DNA from: Wuchereria bancrofti
Lineage: Eukaryota; Nematoda; Chromadorea; Rhabditida; Onchocercidae
DNA length: 64,000 bases
Direction of reading: 5' to 3'
Assembly (NCBI GenBank): GCA_005281725.1
Contig: SSBO01000007.1
Coordinates: 3,726,402 to 3,790,401 of the forward strand
Shown: in pieces, positions 1 to 26,488 of the stretch
Position numbering within the stretch: position 1 is the stretch's first letter
Layout of the letters: every line of letters begins with the position of its first letter
The notes under the pieces: model-generated
Told to the model about the DNA's origin: nothing
Databases searched by the model: none
What the model saw: the letters and a program-made list of their open reading frames with translations, nothing else
Position numbers and translations under genes: made by a program

Positions 1-4922
<4,922 letters not shown>

Positions 4923-5495
4923 ATGTTTTTATTAGTTTAATAACATCCATATTTGAACTTCTGTTTGCTCAAGTTTGTTTTTCGTAGCAGATACCTTCAG
5001 GAAATGCAGAGGTAAAAGAAAAAATTGAATGTAAGTGGAAACATCTAATATGTTTTTATCCTAGCTTTTACGGCATATTCCTCTTTTTTATGAGCACTGA
5101 ACTACAAAATGTCGGATCTTCGTTAATTTCTTGATATCGTGCATTTTTTCCGATCTCTGTGTTTTAATAATTGTTATGTTAAATAAATGACATTGGCTGC
5201 ACATTTCTTTCTTGAAACTGACAGGTTTTATTGCTGATCAGTTTACCTTCATTATTATGACTTCTAGTAATTTCTGGAGGTTAGCTAGAATAATCAAAAA
5301 AATTATATAGGCGGTAAATTTCGGGAAAGAACTTTCTGGGTGATATCAGACGGGTCTTTCTGGTAGTGCAAGAAAATTCAATGATGTTCTGTGTAAGGCT
5401 GCCGGTTGTTTGGACTAATTAAAAGGAGTTCTGCTAGCTTAGTGATTTGAATTATTTGTGTATAGCACACTTTCTTTCTTTTTTTTTGTAGAAGA
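4923..5495 (+). other. TBCD-CTNNBL1 intergenic region
   Basis: This spacer separates two co-directional genes. It holds a possible poly(A) signal AATAAA at 5182-5187, about 260 bases after the TBCD stop. It ends in a long T-rich tract running into TTTTTTTGTAG just before the CTNNBL1 start. No coding signal was seen. The spacing is longer than a typical C. elegans operon spacer, so polycistronic transcription is possible but unproven. Confidence 0.6.
5480..5491 (+). promoter_or_regulatory. Candidate trans-splice acceptor for CTNNBL1
   Basis: A pyrimidine-rich tract ending in GTAG lies four bases before the ATG at 5496. No upstream coding exon is needed, because the first exon reads MSSIDVTEILRASAE. 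In nematodes this layout usually marks addition of a spliced leader. The motif is seen; the function is inferred. Confidence 0.5.
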
Positions 5496-8400
5496 ATGTC
5501 TTCCATCGATGTGACGGAGATCCTACGAGCATCAGCTGAGGTAATTTTCCCTTTTTACATTTTTGATGATTTTGATCTTTCCGATTCTTGATATTAAAGT
5601 ATTAATTCATTAGTTACTAGTTCAGGTATGACATCTTGAATGCTGATTGAAATATTGGCTAGTATTAATACTGCTTTAAGGTAAAGTTGAAGCGACCTCG
5701 CATTGATATTTCAAATTTATCTACAGCAACCACCACACCAGAAGATATTCTGGCTGCATTGGAGCGGGATGAATCACAGGCAGTGGTTGTTGATGAAGCA
5801 ACTGTTAAACGAATTGTTATGCAGGTCAAGTTTTAGTTGCACTTATGCTCTTCGGGTTGTTATTCTCCTTAAGCTCAGTTACTTTTACCTTATTAGTTTT
5901 TAGCATCCCAACATTTTTCAGCGTTTTAGCTGGAAAAACGTTGTCTGAAAAATCGAGAGATGCGCATCAAATATGGCGACGAACCGGCAAAGTTTATGGA
6001 AAGCGAAATTGAGTTAAATGAAGCAATACAGGTTCATAATTATTTTAATAACACTTTTTTAAAATATTTGCATATGGATTATGTTGCTGTTTAAGGAGAT
6101 GCATGCTTTGGCAACGCAACCCGATTTATATGAACTACTTGTTGATCATGGTGCAACAACTACTCTTTTGCAGTTATTAGCTCACGAAAACTCTGACGTT
6201 GTTGGTGCCGTCATCAATCTGTTGCAGGTTTCTCTGAACTTATGCACGAAATTTATAGGGATTTTTAACTGACAGCAATAAATTATAGTATAATACGCTA
6301 CTAAATTATTCGAGATTAAGATCATTAGATTTCGAAAATTCAAACGTTTTCATAGTTGAGAATATTCGTAGTTAGTGTTTTCTTTATTTACCGTGATCCA
6401 AATATTAGCAACCATTTGCAAGATTTGAAATTCTAGAAAGAAATTCTGAATAATACTTGCAGAACTTTGTCATTTTTTTTTTTTTGAAGGAACTGACAGA
6501 TGTTGATACATTGAATGAAGGTGAAGATGGGGCAGCAAAACTAATTGATGTGTTGGTTGCTGATCAGCTAATTGAAACACTGGTACAGCAAAGCATTGAA
6601 CGTTTGGATGAAACTATAAAAGACGAAGCCGATGCAATCCATAATGCATTATCAGTCGTAGAAAATGTAGATTTCTAGATATTTGTTCACCTTCACTTTC
6701 GTAAGCCAATGTATTTTCGAATTAAGATGTGGTTTAGTTCTGGGAAATGATTCAAAATTTTGATTTGCCATGAAATAATATTATAAATATTATTGCTGAA
6801 GGACTTAGCAATGACATTTGTTTTTATATTTGCAAACATTACGAATGCAGTAAACATTATCTTGGAAAATTAATTCATCTAAAAACTAATCCTCCTTAAT
6901 TGCTGTAGAATTTGGTTTTTTTTCTGCAGGTGCTCGATTTCCGACCGTCATTTTCTGATATCTGTGTTGAACAGGGCCTATTTGCTTGGCTTCTCCGTCG
7001 TGCAACTCAACGAGGAGCTTTAGATGCGAATAAGATGTTTGCTAGTGAATTGCTTTCTTTGCTTCTGCAGTCAACTGAATTAGCTAGAAAACGATTAACC
7101 GAAAAAGTTGATGGCTTCGATTTACTGCTTCGTGTAAGTTTTTATTATATTACGATTTCAAAAGTGGATTCAAAAAGACTCGTAAAATGCATCTCATCAG
7201 TAGGATCTTGATGAAATTTCCTCGTTTATACGGATTTGGGCTCTTTTTCGTGCAATTTAATATACTTTAGGCTTTGGCCACTTACAAGCGTCATGATCCT
7301 GGCAGTGCAGATGAACGGGAACATATGGAGAACTTGTTTAATGCCGTATGCGCTGCACTTATGTATGCACCAAATAGGCAGAAATTTTTGGATGGTGAAG
7401 GCCTTCAATTAATGAATCTTATGTTGAGGTACTAATATGTGACCGGTCTTCAAAATTCTTATTACTTTTTTGCCAGATTCATTACAAAAATTATTTTATT
7501 TTCACGTATTTACTTTTTACCTAAATCTTTGAAAGCCCCCAATATTTTTAGGGAACGTAAGCAGTCACGTGAAAGTGCACTAAAAGTTTTGGATTATGCT
7601 ACAAATGGTGTAGAAGGAAAATCCAATTGTGCGAAATTCATAGATATTCTCGGTGAGCTTGTTAATGATGATAATTGAGTCACACTTGCGAAAAGTAACT
7701 ACTTCAAACTGAAAACAGTTTGATGAACTGTGTAATAAATTTTTTACAATGCTTCATAGTATTTTCTGACGTTAATCCGTAGTATTGTTCATTTAAAACT
7801 TTCATGAAGTTATTTTCCGGTTTGCGGACAATTTTCCCTCTATTTATGAGGACTCCATCAAAACAAAAAAGAAAAGATTCAACACCAGATGAACATGAAG
7901 AGCATGTTTGTTCGGTAAAACATTTTTATTATTTTTATTATTCTTTTTATTATCTAAGTTGTAAGGAATGACTGCTGTTACTATATTGTTATGGATTTGT
8001 ATGTCTTTATTGTTTTGTTGATGCAAAAAAGAATGCGAAGTTTTGTAGGTTTTGTCATCTTTACTGAGGTCTTGTGGTGAAGAAGGACGCAGTCGCATTT
8101 TTTCGAAATTTAGCGAACATGAATATGAAAAAGTTGACCGTGCTGTTGAACTCGTCCTAAAATATCAGCAAGTTTTGCTTCTGAAATCCATTATGCAGAG
8201 AAGAGTTTCATTCTGAGTTACTATGCTTCTGAAGCTGGAGTAACAACTGATTAGAAGAATGAAGTAAAAGGAAAGTTGTGCTATGTTGTGAATTTAAAAT
8301 TCCGTTCGAATTAGACATATATTTTATTCTAATTTTCCCTTCTATTGTATACAATTTAAGATGTTTTAATAAACAGTGTGTTAACACTTACATTTATTGA

Positions 8401-9152
8401 AATGTATTCAGAGAACGTGTGGACCGATTCGATGCCCGTCAAGCTAATTTGACACAGAATAACAAATTATCTGATGATGAAATTGAACAACTGTACCTGG
8501 ATAAGTTGGATGCTGGTTTGTACACGCTGCAACGAATCATTTTAATTCTTGCGGATATATGTTCAAGTGCAATGCTTGGTTGTCGTAATCGAGCGGTAAA
8601 GTTGTTTCAAATGCGTACTGGAAATGGGAAGCTCAGCAAACATCTTGTGCCGGTTTGTTTACTGATATTTTTACTCAGTATTGTTATTTTAATGTTATTT
8701 TAATCACATTTACTTTATGTTATATGATTATTTAATGTTATTTTAATCACATTTACTTTATGTTATATGATTATTTTCAGAAATTAAGTAAAATGCTTAT
8801 TAGTGTTTTTTTCCTATTCTTCTGGACCTCTTTTCATTTTTTTTATTTGGTTTCCAGTGTCCTGAGTAATCACCCATATCTTTAAAACTGGCAATGTTTA
8901 TTTTTGCATCGGATCATAAACTTCCATGACGATTACACAAAACCATTTGTTACTTAACAGTGTAGTGTTTCTCTGTGTATATCTTATATTTCAATCGATA
9001 AATCATTCCCTTCATTTGGGAATGTATTGAGGTACTTCCCATCATTTCAGGTACTTGAAGAGTATGAAATTAATTTAGGCGCAGAAGCAGATGAAGAAAG
9101 AAGACGTACCCGTCAGCTTATCGCACGAGTAAATGGCATTGATAAGAATTAG
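5496..9152 (+). CDS. CTNNBL1: Beta-catenin-like protein 1 (spliceosome-associated ARM-repeat protein)
   Basis: CTNNBL1 is a nuclear armadillo-fold protein that binds Prp19-complex factors such as CDC5L and takes part in pre-mRNA splicing. Twelve exons: 5496-5540, 5681-5824, 5930-6031, 6096-6227, 6490-6666, 6930-7133, 7271-7428, 7552-7652, about 7820-7914, 8049-8167, 8412-8652 and 9051-9152 (stop TAG). They total about 539 residues, close to the human 563. Family blocks seen: AKFMESEIELNEAIQEMHAL, LQELTDVDTLNEGEDGA, ERLDETIKDEADAIHNALS, DGEGLQLMNLMLRERK and DEHEEHVCSVLSSLLRS. The intron after 8167 has a GC donor (CA|GCAAGT). The intron before 7820 seems to end in CG rather than AG. The last intron carries a 43-bp tandem duplication. 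The gene is convergent with myosin VI downstream. Confidence 0.95.
8690..8775 (+). repeat. Perfect 43-bp tandem duplication in last CTNNBL1 intron
   Basis: Two adjoining identical 43-base copies lie at 8690-8732 and 8733-8775, beginning TAATGTTATTTTAATCACAT. The second copy runs into TTTTCAG (8774-8780), an acceptor-like motif about 270 bases before the true acceptor at 9050. Identity of the copies suggests a recent duplication or an assembly artefact. Confidence 0.85.
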
Positions 9153-9893
9153 ATCTTTTACCTCACATTTACATCCGTTGTACAAATGATTCACTTTTTC
9201 CATGTTATTGTTATTCATTTGATAACTTCTGCTGTTTTAATTTGCTACACTTTTTGTTCATGAGTGGAATTTTACATCGTCGTTGATTTGAACCACCGTT
9301 TCAAATTGTACTTGTTTAACAAGACTGAGGGTTTTCTTGAACAAATGAAATTAAACAAGTCTGATAAATACATTAACTTCGCATAAACATCATAACTCGG
9401 TTGTCATCAAAGTTAGAAGACATAGTGGAAGAAAGAGAAGTATAATAAGTAGAGAATAAAGTCAAAAATAATTCATAGCGACAAGAAATCAAAAAAAAAA
9501 GAATTAAGATAAAGCCGAGGGTAAACAGAAACGGTGAAGCGAGATTTGGGACTTAGCAACTTTTATGCGGGGGAAGGGTAGGGAGTTTGCTCGTTTTTTT
9601 CCTAATTTTAATGAGTTTTTGCCTCATTAATGATAACAAAATAAAAAGATAAAAGGGAAGCTATGCGGGTAACGAAACTTTTTTCTTTTTTATAAAAGCG
9701 AAGAATAAACCATCCAGATGGTGCTGTTTTGATAATGTGTCTTAAAAACAGTAGGTCAACACCATTATCTTCCTTGAACACCCAATCACCTTCAGTGTCA
9801 AACTGCGGTTAAGCCTATTTTTATTTTCGATTGTTATTGGCTTCCAGCGTAGAATGGTAAAGTTGGATTTATAATCTCCACAAATACAATATA
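9153..9893. other. Convergent 3' region of CTNNBL1 and myosin VI
   Basis: This is the tail-to-tail spacer. It holds AATAAA at 9455-9460 on the + strand (about 300 bases past the CTNNBL1 stop) and AATAAA on the - strand at 9820-9825 (about 70 bases past the myosin stop). Both are plausible poly(A) signals. I saw nothing coding. Confidence 0.55.
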
Positions 9894-20279
<10,386 letters not shown>

Positions 20280-23200
20280 GTCTCAAATATAAAAAAACAA
20301 CATTAATATTGAATTTTACAGCAATGTTTCGACATTGTTATATTATTTAACAAAGGTTAAAGAAAGTAGAATTTACCAATTTACCAAAAAAAAATTGGAG
20401 AGATAATAACTACCATATATCTCAGTTGTGAAATATCTCAGAAAAAAATTCAACTCTCATATATCAGGAATGACGCTGTTTAAACTAAGATGAACTAGTG
20501 GAAAAACACAAGTATTGGATTCAGAAAAAAAAGTACAGAATGAAAGCAAGTTTTGTCTTTGTATTTTACAGAAGACATAAAATACCAGAAACTATGCAGA
20601 ATATCAAAATTTATAATTTTAACTTCAAGATTTTTTCAATCTTAGTTATAATAAACAGGTCACCGGAAAAAGCGCATTAGAACGACAAAGTGCATTAAAA
20701 CAGCTTTCAGGAAGATGACTTTTAAGAAGTTAGTTTAATTTCACGGTGCGAATGACCAGTTTAGAGAATAGTCCCATCTATAATTCGAAAAAATAAATTT
20801 GACGTAATAAACCGGCTTCAATAAAATCATTAGTAATGGCATTTGAAAATTGTGCTTCCCCTCGCTACCAAACACAATTCAGAAAACGTTCGCAAACGCT
20901 TCAAATTTCATATTACAATCATATTCATGTCAGGTGTGTATAATTTCATTTTATGTTAGGTATGTTATGATCAAGATGTGATACTAAAACAGAACATTTC
21001 AGAAAATGTTTAGTAACACAGACTCAAGTTTGAATGATTCAAATTTTGGAATATTCTAACGGGAAGCACTTTTTCAGGAGCAGGACATGCCACTCTCCTC
21101 TGCTCATAAATGATACTCAAGGATTCTTCTATGTTTAATACGCCTTTATAGGCAGTAATTTTAGCCTGAAATATTTTTATGGAAGCGAGAAGGAATTTGA
21201 TGAAATCATTCCAACCAAACAAACACTCCACATCTATTTGAAAGGCCTTCGTTCCGTTCCCTCATTCACAAATGACAAGTAATTTCTCACAAATGACAAG
21301 TAACAAGTAAGACAGATTTCTCTTTAGTTTCTTCAGTACCGATAAATCAATGAAATTTAGATGCAAGGGAATCATCTTACTATAATCTGTCCTGAAATTT
21401 CTTCCACCTTTATTAATAAGAGAAATGTGAATAAATGATAAGGGATTGACTATTTAGTAAATATTGAGTTTGAATTTGGTAGGATTACAACCTTTCCTGT
21501 TTAATGTGAGTCTAAACGAATATATTCATCGCGATATAAGATGCCATTTTCAAATCGTTATTCCTATAGATGGCGCAATAATCAACCACGCTCACTCTTC
21601 TGACATTTCCGTGCATTATGCAGAATCATCCGTCATAAATACGATGATGAATGATTATCAATTTTTAAATTTCGAATGTATGAAAATTTTGAACTCAAAA
21701 ATTATCTGCTGTCAAATTAGTGAATTTCCAAAAAATACTTTGCATTGGCAATATTAAAAAGATTATCGTCAATTAACTATGATAACAGCTGTAAAGATTG
21801 CAATATCTAAAACTGTAGAAAACAAGCATTCCATCAAATACATCGTTTCCATCAGATTAATAACAAAATGAAACAGATCTATCTCTTCGTCTTACAGATT
21901 AAAACAGAGCAAAATTGATTTAGAATTAATGAAGTGAAATTATGTTCATTGACTGGTTAGTGTTGAAGTGACAAAATCACCCACTTCCTAAAACATAAAC
22001 AAGAAAATTGATTCACTGGTTCGTCTTCCCCAAACTAATCCATTTTTTGCAAGCATACGTATGCTCATCTGTCAATATATGTATATATATATATGTAAAA
22101 TAAATGAAAGCGTAGGCTTAGGGAGACTTGGAAATGTGAGAGGAGAATGAATGTGCCATATTCAAACAAGAGAGACGGTGTCTGTATACCTGTACCATGA
22201 CATTTCTGTCCACAAAGAAACAACGATGACTGATTTGTGGAGTAGTTAGTACCTCCTCGGAAATTACTGAAGCTATAACTACGTAGAGTGTCAACAAGGA
22301 TACTATTTCAATTAAATTGATTATTCAACCCACTGATGCTAAGATGATAGCGTGAGATCTAACAGTGAATATCAAATTGTGACAACTCAGAAAACTTCAG
22401 ATAAAAATGAGAACGATATAAGATATCTTTCAGAGATACAAGAATATGAGAATGTGTGCCACCGTTGAGGTAAGAGACAATTCCGAAAAAGGACAATTAA
22501 ATGGGAGTTGCTCTGGGCGTGAAGGAAATGTTGGCACTGCCGGAGGATTAATGAAATACAAAGAGGAAAACGCATCTTTGCGTTTAGCCATTTTAATATA
22601 TTTTATTCGTGCTGTATGACACATACATGTCAATATTAATCGATACACCAAAACAGATCTGATCACGATGTGACGCATGCGTTACTTCATTCATTACTTC
22701 TTTGAATCACGTCAATGTAAATGCCTCTTGACACGTTGTGTCTTTGGGGACAAGTTGATCCAACAAGACTGCTTATTATTAAATTTCAAAAACATCTCTT
22801 TTCATCAAGTATACATAAGTAGTACTAAACGTAAATAAACGAAATCAAATACTGAAAAAAGTCTGCGCTGACTTTATTCTCGAAAGTACAGGGAAATGTG
22901 TAGCACAAATAGGTTAGTCAGGAATAGTTAATATATGAGATTTATCTGCTCCTTTACTGATGGTAATTCCAAATCTTAAAATATATACCGTTTTCGTTGT
23001 GATTAAACAACTCATAATTGTACCTACGCCTTAGGAAGATGGTCTAACCATCGGATGAAAACTGAACTTCTAGGCTAATTTTGCCAGCTTTCTTTTCGTT
23101 ACGTTGATCAGTTGAATGTGATGGCTAGTAAGCTTACCATAAAGAAATTAGAGTGCTCAGTTCTGGCTAACGCCTAAACATTTATGCATGGACTTTGAGA

Positions 23201-26200
23201 TAGAATACCAGTTCTGTTTTGGCGGTTCTCTCATTTGAGATAATGGTTAAGAGAGACAAACGGTCAGTGTTAGAAATAATGGTTAAGTACGTGTCCTGCG
23301 TGAGAGGTGCAATTCTTGAACCATTGCGAGGGCATAAATACGAAAGCATTTACCAAGAATGTCTTCATTAATTAAGAGAAAAAGCCAGAAATTCAAAGAT
23401 GATCAGATATCTCAAGTTTCTAACTTCTGAAAACTTATCTCACATCACCTGGAAGTAAGCACTGACGAGAATCTAATTACTATTAATCGAATCCTAAAGA
23501 ACAAATTTGAACCATTCATTGCTTACCCTGCAATTGCAGCTAAAAGGGACTTTGCTTGTGCACATTCATTTACCACTGCTATGGATTAACGAAGCTAAAT
23601 GAAGTGCCTAAAGTAGCCCAACCAAGCCACAAATATCCACTTAATTGACTTCCGATCTCAACAATTTCTTCCATGAGACATATCTAAGTGGCTTCGGAAA
23701 AGAGATGATAGAGATGACAATAACTCTCAGAACTGAAGAATTCCTAATCAAAATAAAGTCATCTACGGAACTTACACATTTGCTCAGGAATTGACGAATA
23801 ACCATCTTTCCTTCTGGCCTTGCTAACACAATTTTGCGCTTGCCATATCGCATCGAGAAATGACTAAGTGATTGAGAATGAGGTCAGGTGACACAAAAAC
23901 TGAATACAAACAACTTCTACAAGATTCAACCTCTCACTGATTAGTTTAATTTCAAAGTCACTTTATTTCGAACCAGTATCACTAATATTGTCTTTTGAAT
24001 GACTCTTTCGAGAAGAATCGAAGTGGTGGCATCCATCGTTATCGCACGACGGGCCCATGGAACGAGCAACCAGTCATCGCAACATACCGAATTCGAGATT
24101 TTTTCAACTCTTGACAACCGTATTTTGTTAAATTAGACAAGTGTTACAGTCTCTTATCATCAAATCTAATAGGAACGAACTCACCTGAAAGTAAATTTAC
24201 TTCATTCGACATTACAAGTGTTATGAAAAATGACATGGAAGTTTTAACTTTTATATATAAACTCTCGAATCTCCTTTCCATTGGAATTATTCATCTCTGT
24301 TATATCTTATGGTATTCGTGACATGCAAAGGATATTTTTATTGAAATCGTTCCATTTAACGAATGTTACATATTTTCCGTAATGTATTAAAAAAGACTCT
24401 CAAGAAATGTGTTTCTCTCCCTTCATTCCTTCATGGAAAACCCTAAATATTTTTAAAGAATATAAAGTTTCTTTAAAAGAGCAGTGATTCTGTGAGCAGT
24501 GATTCCGGCTTATCCAATAATACATCACTAGAGGAAAAAACAATGCGTCAATAAATTCAGAGGAACATACATAACCAATCTATCAGTCTTTTGCTAAGAT
24601 ATGACGGAACGACTTTAATGAGTAGCATCAACACTAGAGCAGTAATAACAGTAACCAAAAAGAATAAACTTATCGCTGGAAAAATATGTTGAAGAAAGCA
24701 TTTCATAAAACAAAACTAAAAGTCGTAAAGTGAATATAATTACAACTGAAATTACGATATAGAGGTGGGGAGGGTATTATATGAGTGATATAAAATGATC
24801 AACAATGAACTAAGTACTCGAATTTTGCTCAGTTATTTGTTACACAATAGGTAAAAAAATACTCACAGTTTCAATTTATTTCTTGCCATAGTTTATAGTA
24901 AAGCCCAACAAAAACCTCGTACAGATTTATCGGAGGAGATAAAAGCCAGCTTCTGAGCAGCAAAGCAATGAAATATGAACGTCACAAATACCACGTCACT
25001 TAGTTATATCCTTTTCGGAGCTCAATAATTACCTTCTTAAAATATAACTGAAGTACTAATTAACCCGTTGATGTAGGTGAGCGGAATGTGTAACAAATTC
25101 AAGTTGCATAATTTCCTGTTTCAACCGTTCCGAAAATTCAATGTACAGCGAGCATGACACAATAAAAACAAAACATATATAAAAAGATATAATAATGAAA
25201 AGACTGATGAAAACGAGAAAATGGTGATAAAAATAACTTTGAAATGATGCCTAATAAAAATAAAGCGACAACAAAACGAAAACATGAAACCGAAGTAAAG
25301 GGCAAAATTAGCTGTTTATAACAATATATCATTAACAAATGCACAGTTCTGAAGTAGTGGGGATTTGATCCAGTCAATGCAACCACAACAACCGTCGCTC
25401 GGTATTTTCAATGAACACAGCTGCATGAACGGTATTTTGATACAGTCGCATACCAGACGTGATTGCCACTGGACATTCACAATAACATGTCCTTTTCTGG
25501 CATCAGTTTTGTTACAAATTCATGAAACTAATAAAAATTTAGGACACTAAGGGATATCAAAACAGCATTTCAAAATTTTAACAAATTCTCGAATATATCC
25601 TAATAAAACAATACCGACAAATATACGTTATAATCATTTTATGAGTTTTAAAAAATAATATTTTCTTTCATGAATATCCGAACAGAAAACCTGAGTGATG
25701 ATACAGTAAGAGCCAAGGATGACTGAAACAAAAAGAAATGAACTGTAAACATGTCAAGGAAAAATAAATTTTTAGAGATTCTACCGACTGGGTTTAGATA
25801 TGCAAGACATTGCTGCACTCATTTTTGACCCGATTTCTGTGTCTGGAAAATTTCAACTTTAAAAAAACCTATAGTGCGGTTTACACTGCTCAACATAGCA
25901 ATATCCTGCATTCTGAGCAAACTAGAACAATTTAATTAGAACCTAATACATTTGTTGGACAGTAATTTCCCTTTTATTTGGGTGGAAATGACGACGGCAT
26001 AAAAATTCCTGGATAGCCTGAAAATATTCTACAAAATGCACATATAAAATATGGTGTATATACCTGTTTCCCTAGACCGACAACACACATTGAAAGATTC
26101 TAAAATTAACAAGTGCTCATAAAAAGAGTGGACAAACCAACAAAGTAAAAACTGCGAGCAGAAAATGTTTCAGTGTTGATGATAAATGGTTAACACTTTT

Positions 26201-26488
26201 CAAAGAGGATAGCCTATACTGATTAGTTTAATGTGCATACGATCTAATTCAAGTGCACTGTCATACCATATATGGATTACTAAATTATTAGGATATTATG
26301 TATTACTGCTAAGGGGAACTAATTACATATCTGATTAATATAGAGACTTCACTAATAAACAATGCAATCGATCAAAAATATAATTTCCCACTGCATCCAA
26401 AAACTATTTCGTAAAATTTGAAAAGAACTGGCAAAAAGCAATTTAAAAAGGTCTTCTGACAAAAAAATTTGCAAAAAGTGTTATCCTA
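20280..26488. other. 6.2-kb gap without recognised genes
   Basis: This stretch lies downstream of the zinc-finger gene and upstream of the myosin VI start. Open frames are short and have no recognisable motifs. Seen: a 17-base direct repeat (TCACAAATGACAAGTAA, 21264-21280 and 21286-21302) and a TA-rich microsatellite near 22074-22094. It may contain the zinc-finger gene's 3' UTR or further exons, and the myosin VI promoter. No tRNA, snRNA or transposon ORF was recognised by eye. Confidence 0.5.
22074..22094. repeat. TA-rich microsatellite
   Basis: A short run of TA dinucleotides interrupted once by G lies in the intergenic gap. It is low-complexity sequence with no inferred function. Confidence 0.7.

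Noticed and set aside
4923..5495. TBCD-CTNNBL1 as a firm operon
   Set aside because: Same strand and a trans-splice-like acceptor are suggestive, but the spacer is long and has its own poly(A)-like signal; kept only as a possibility.
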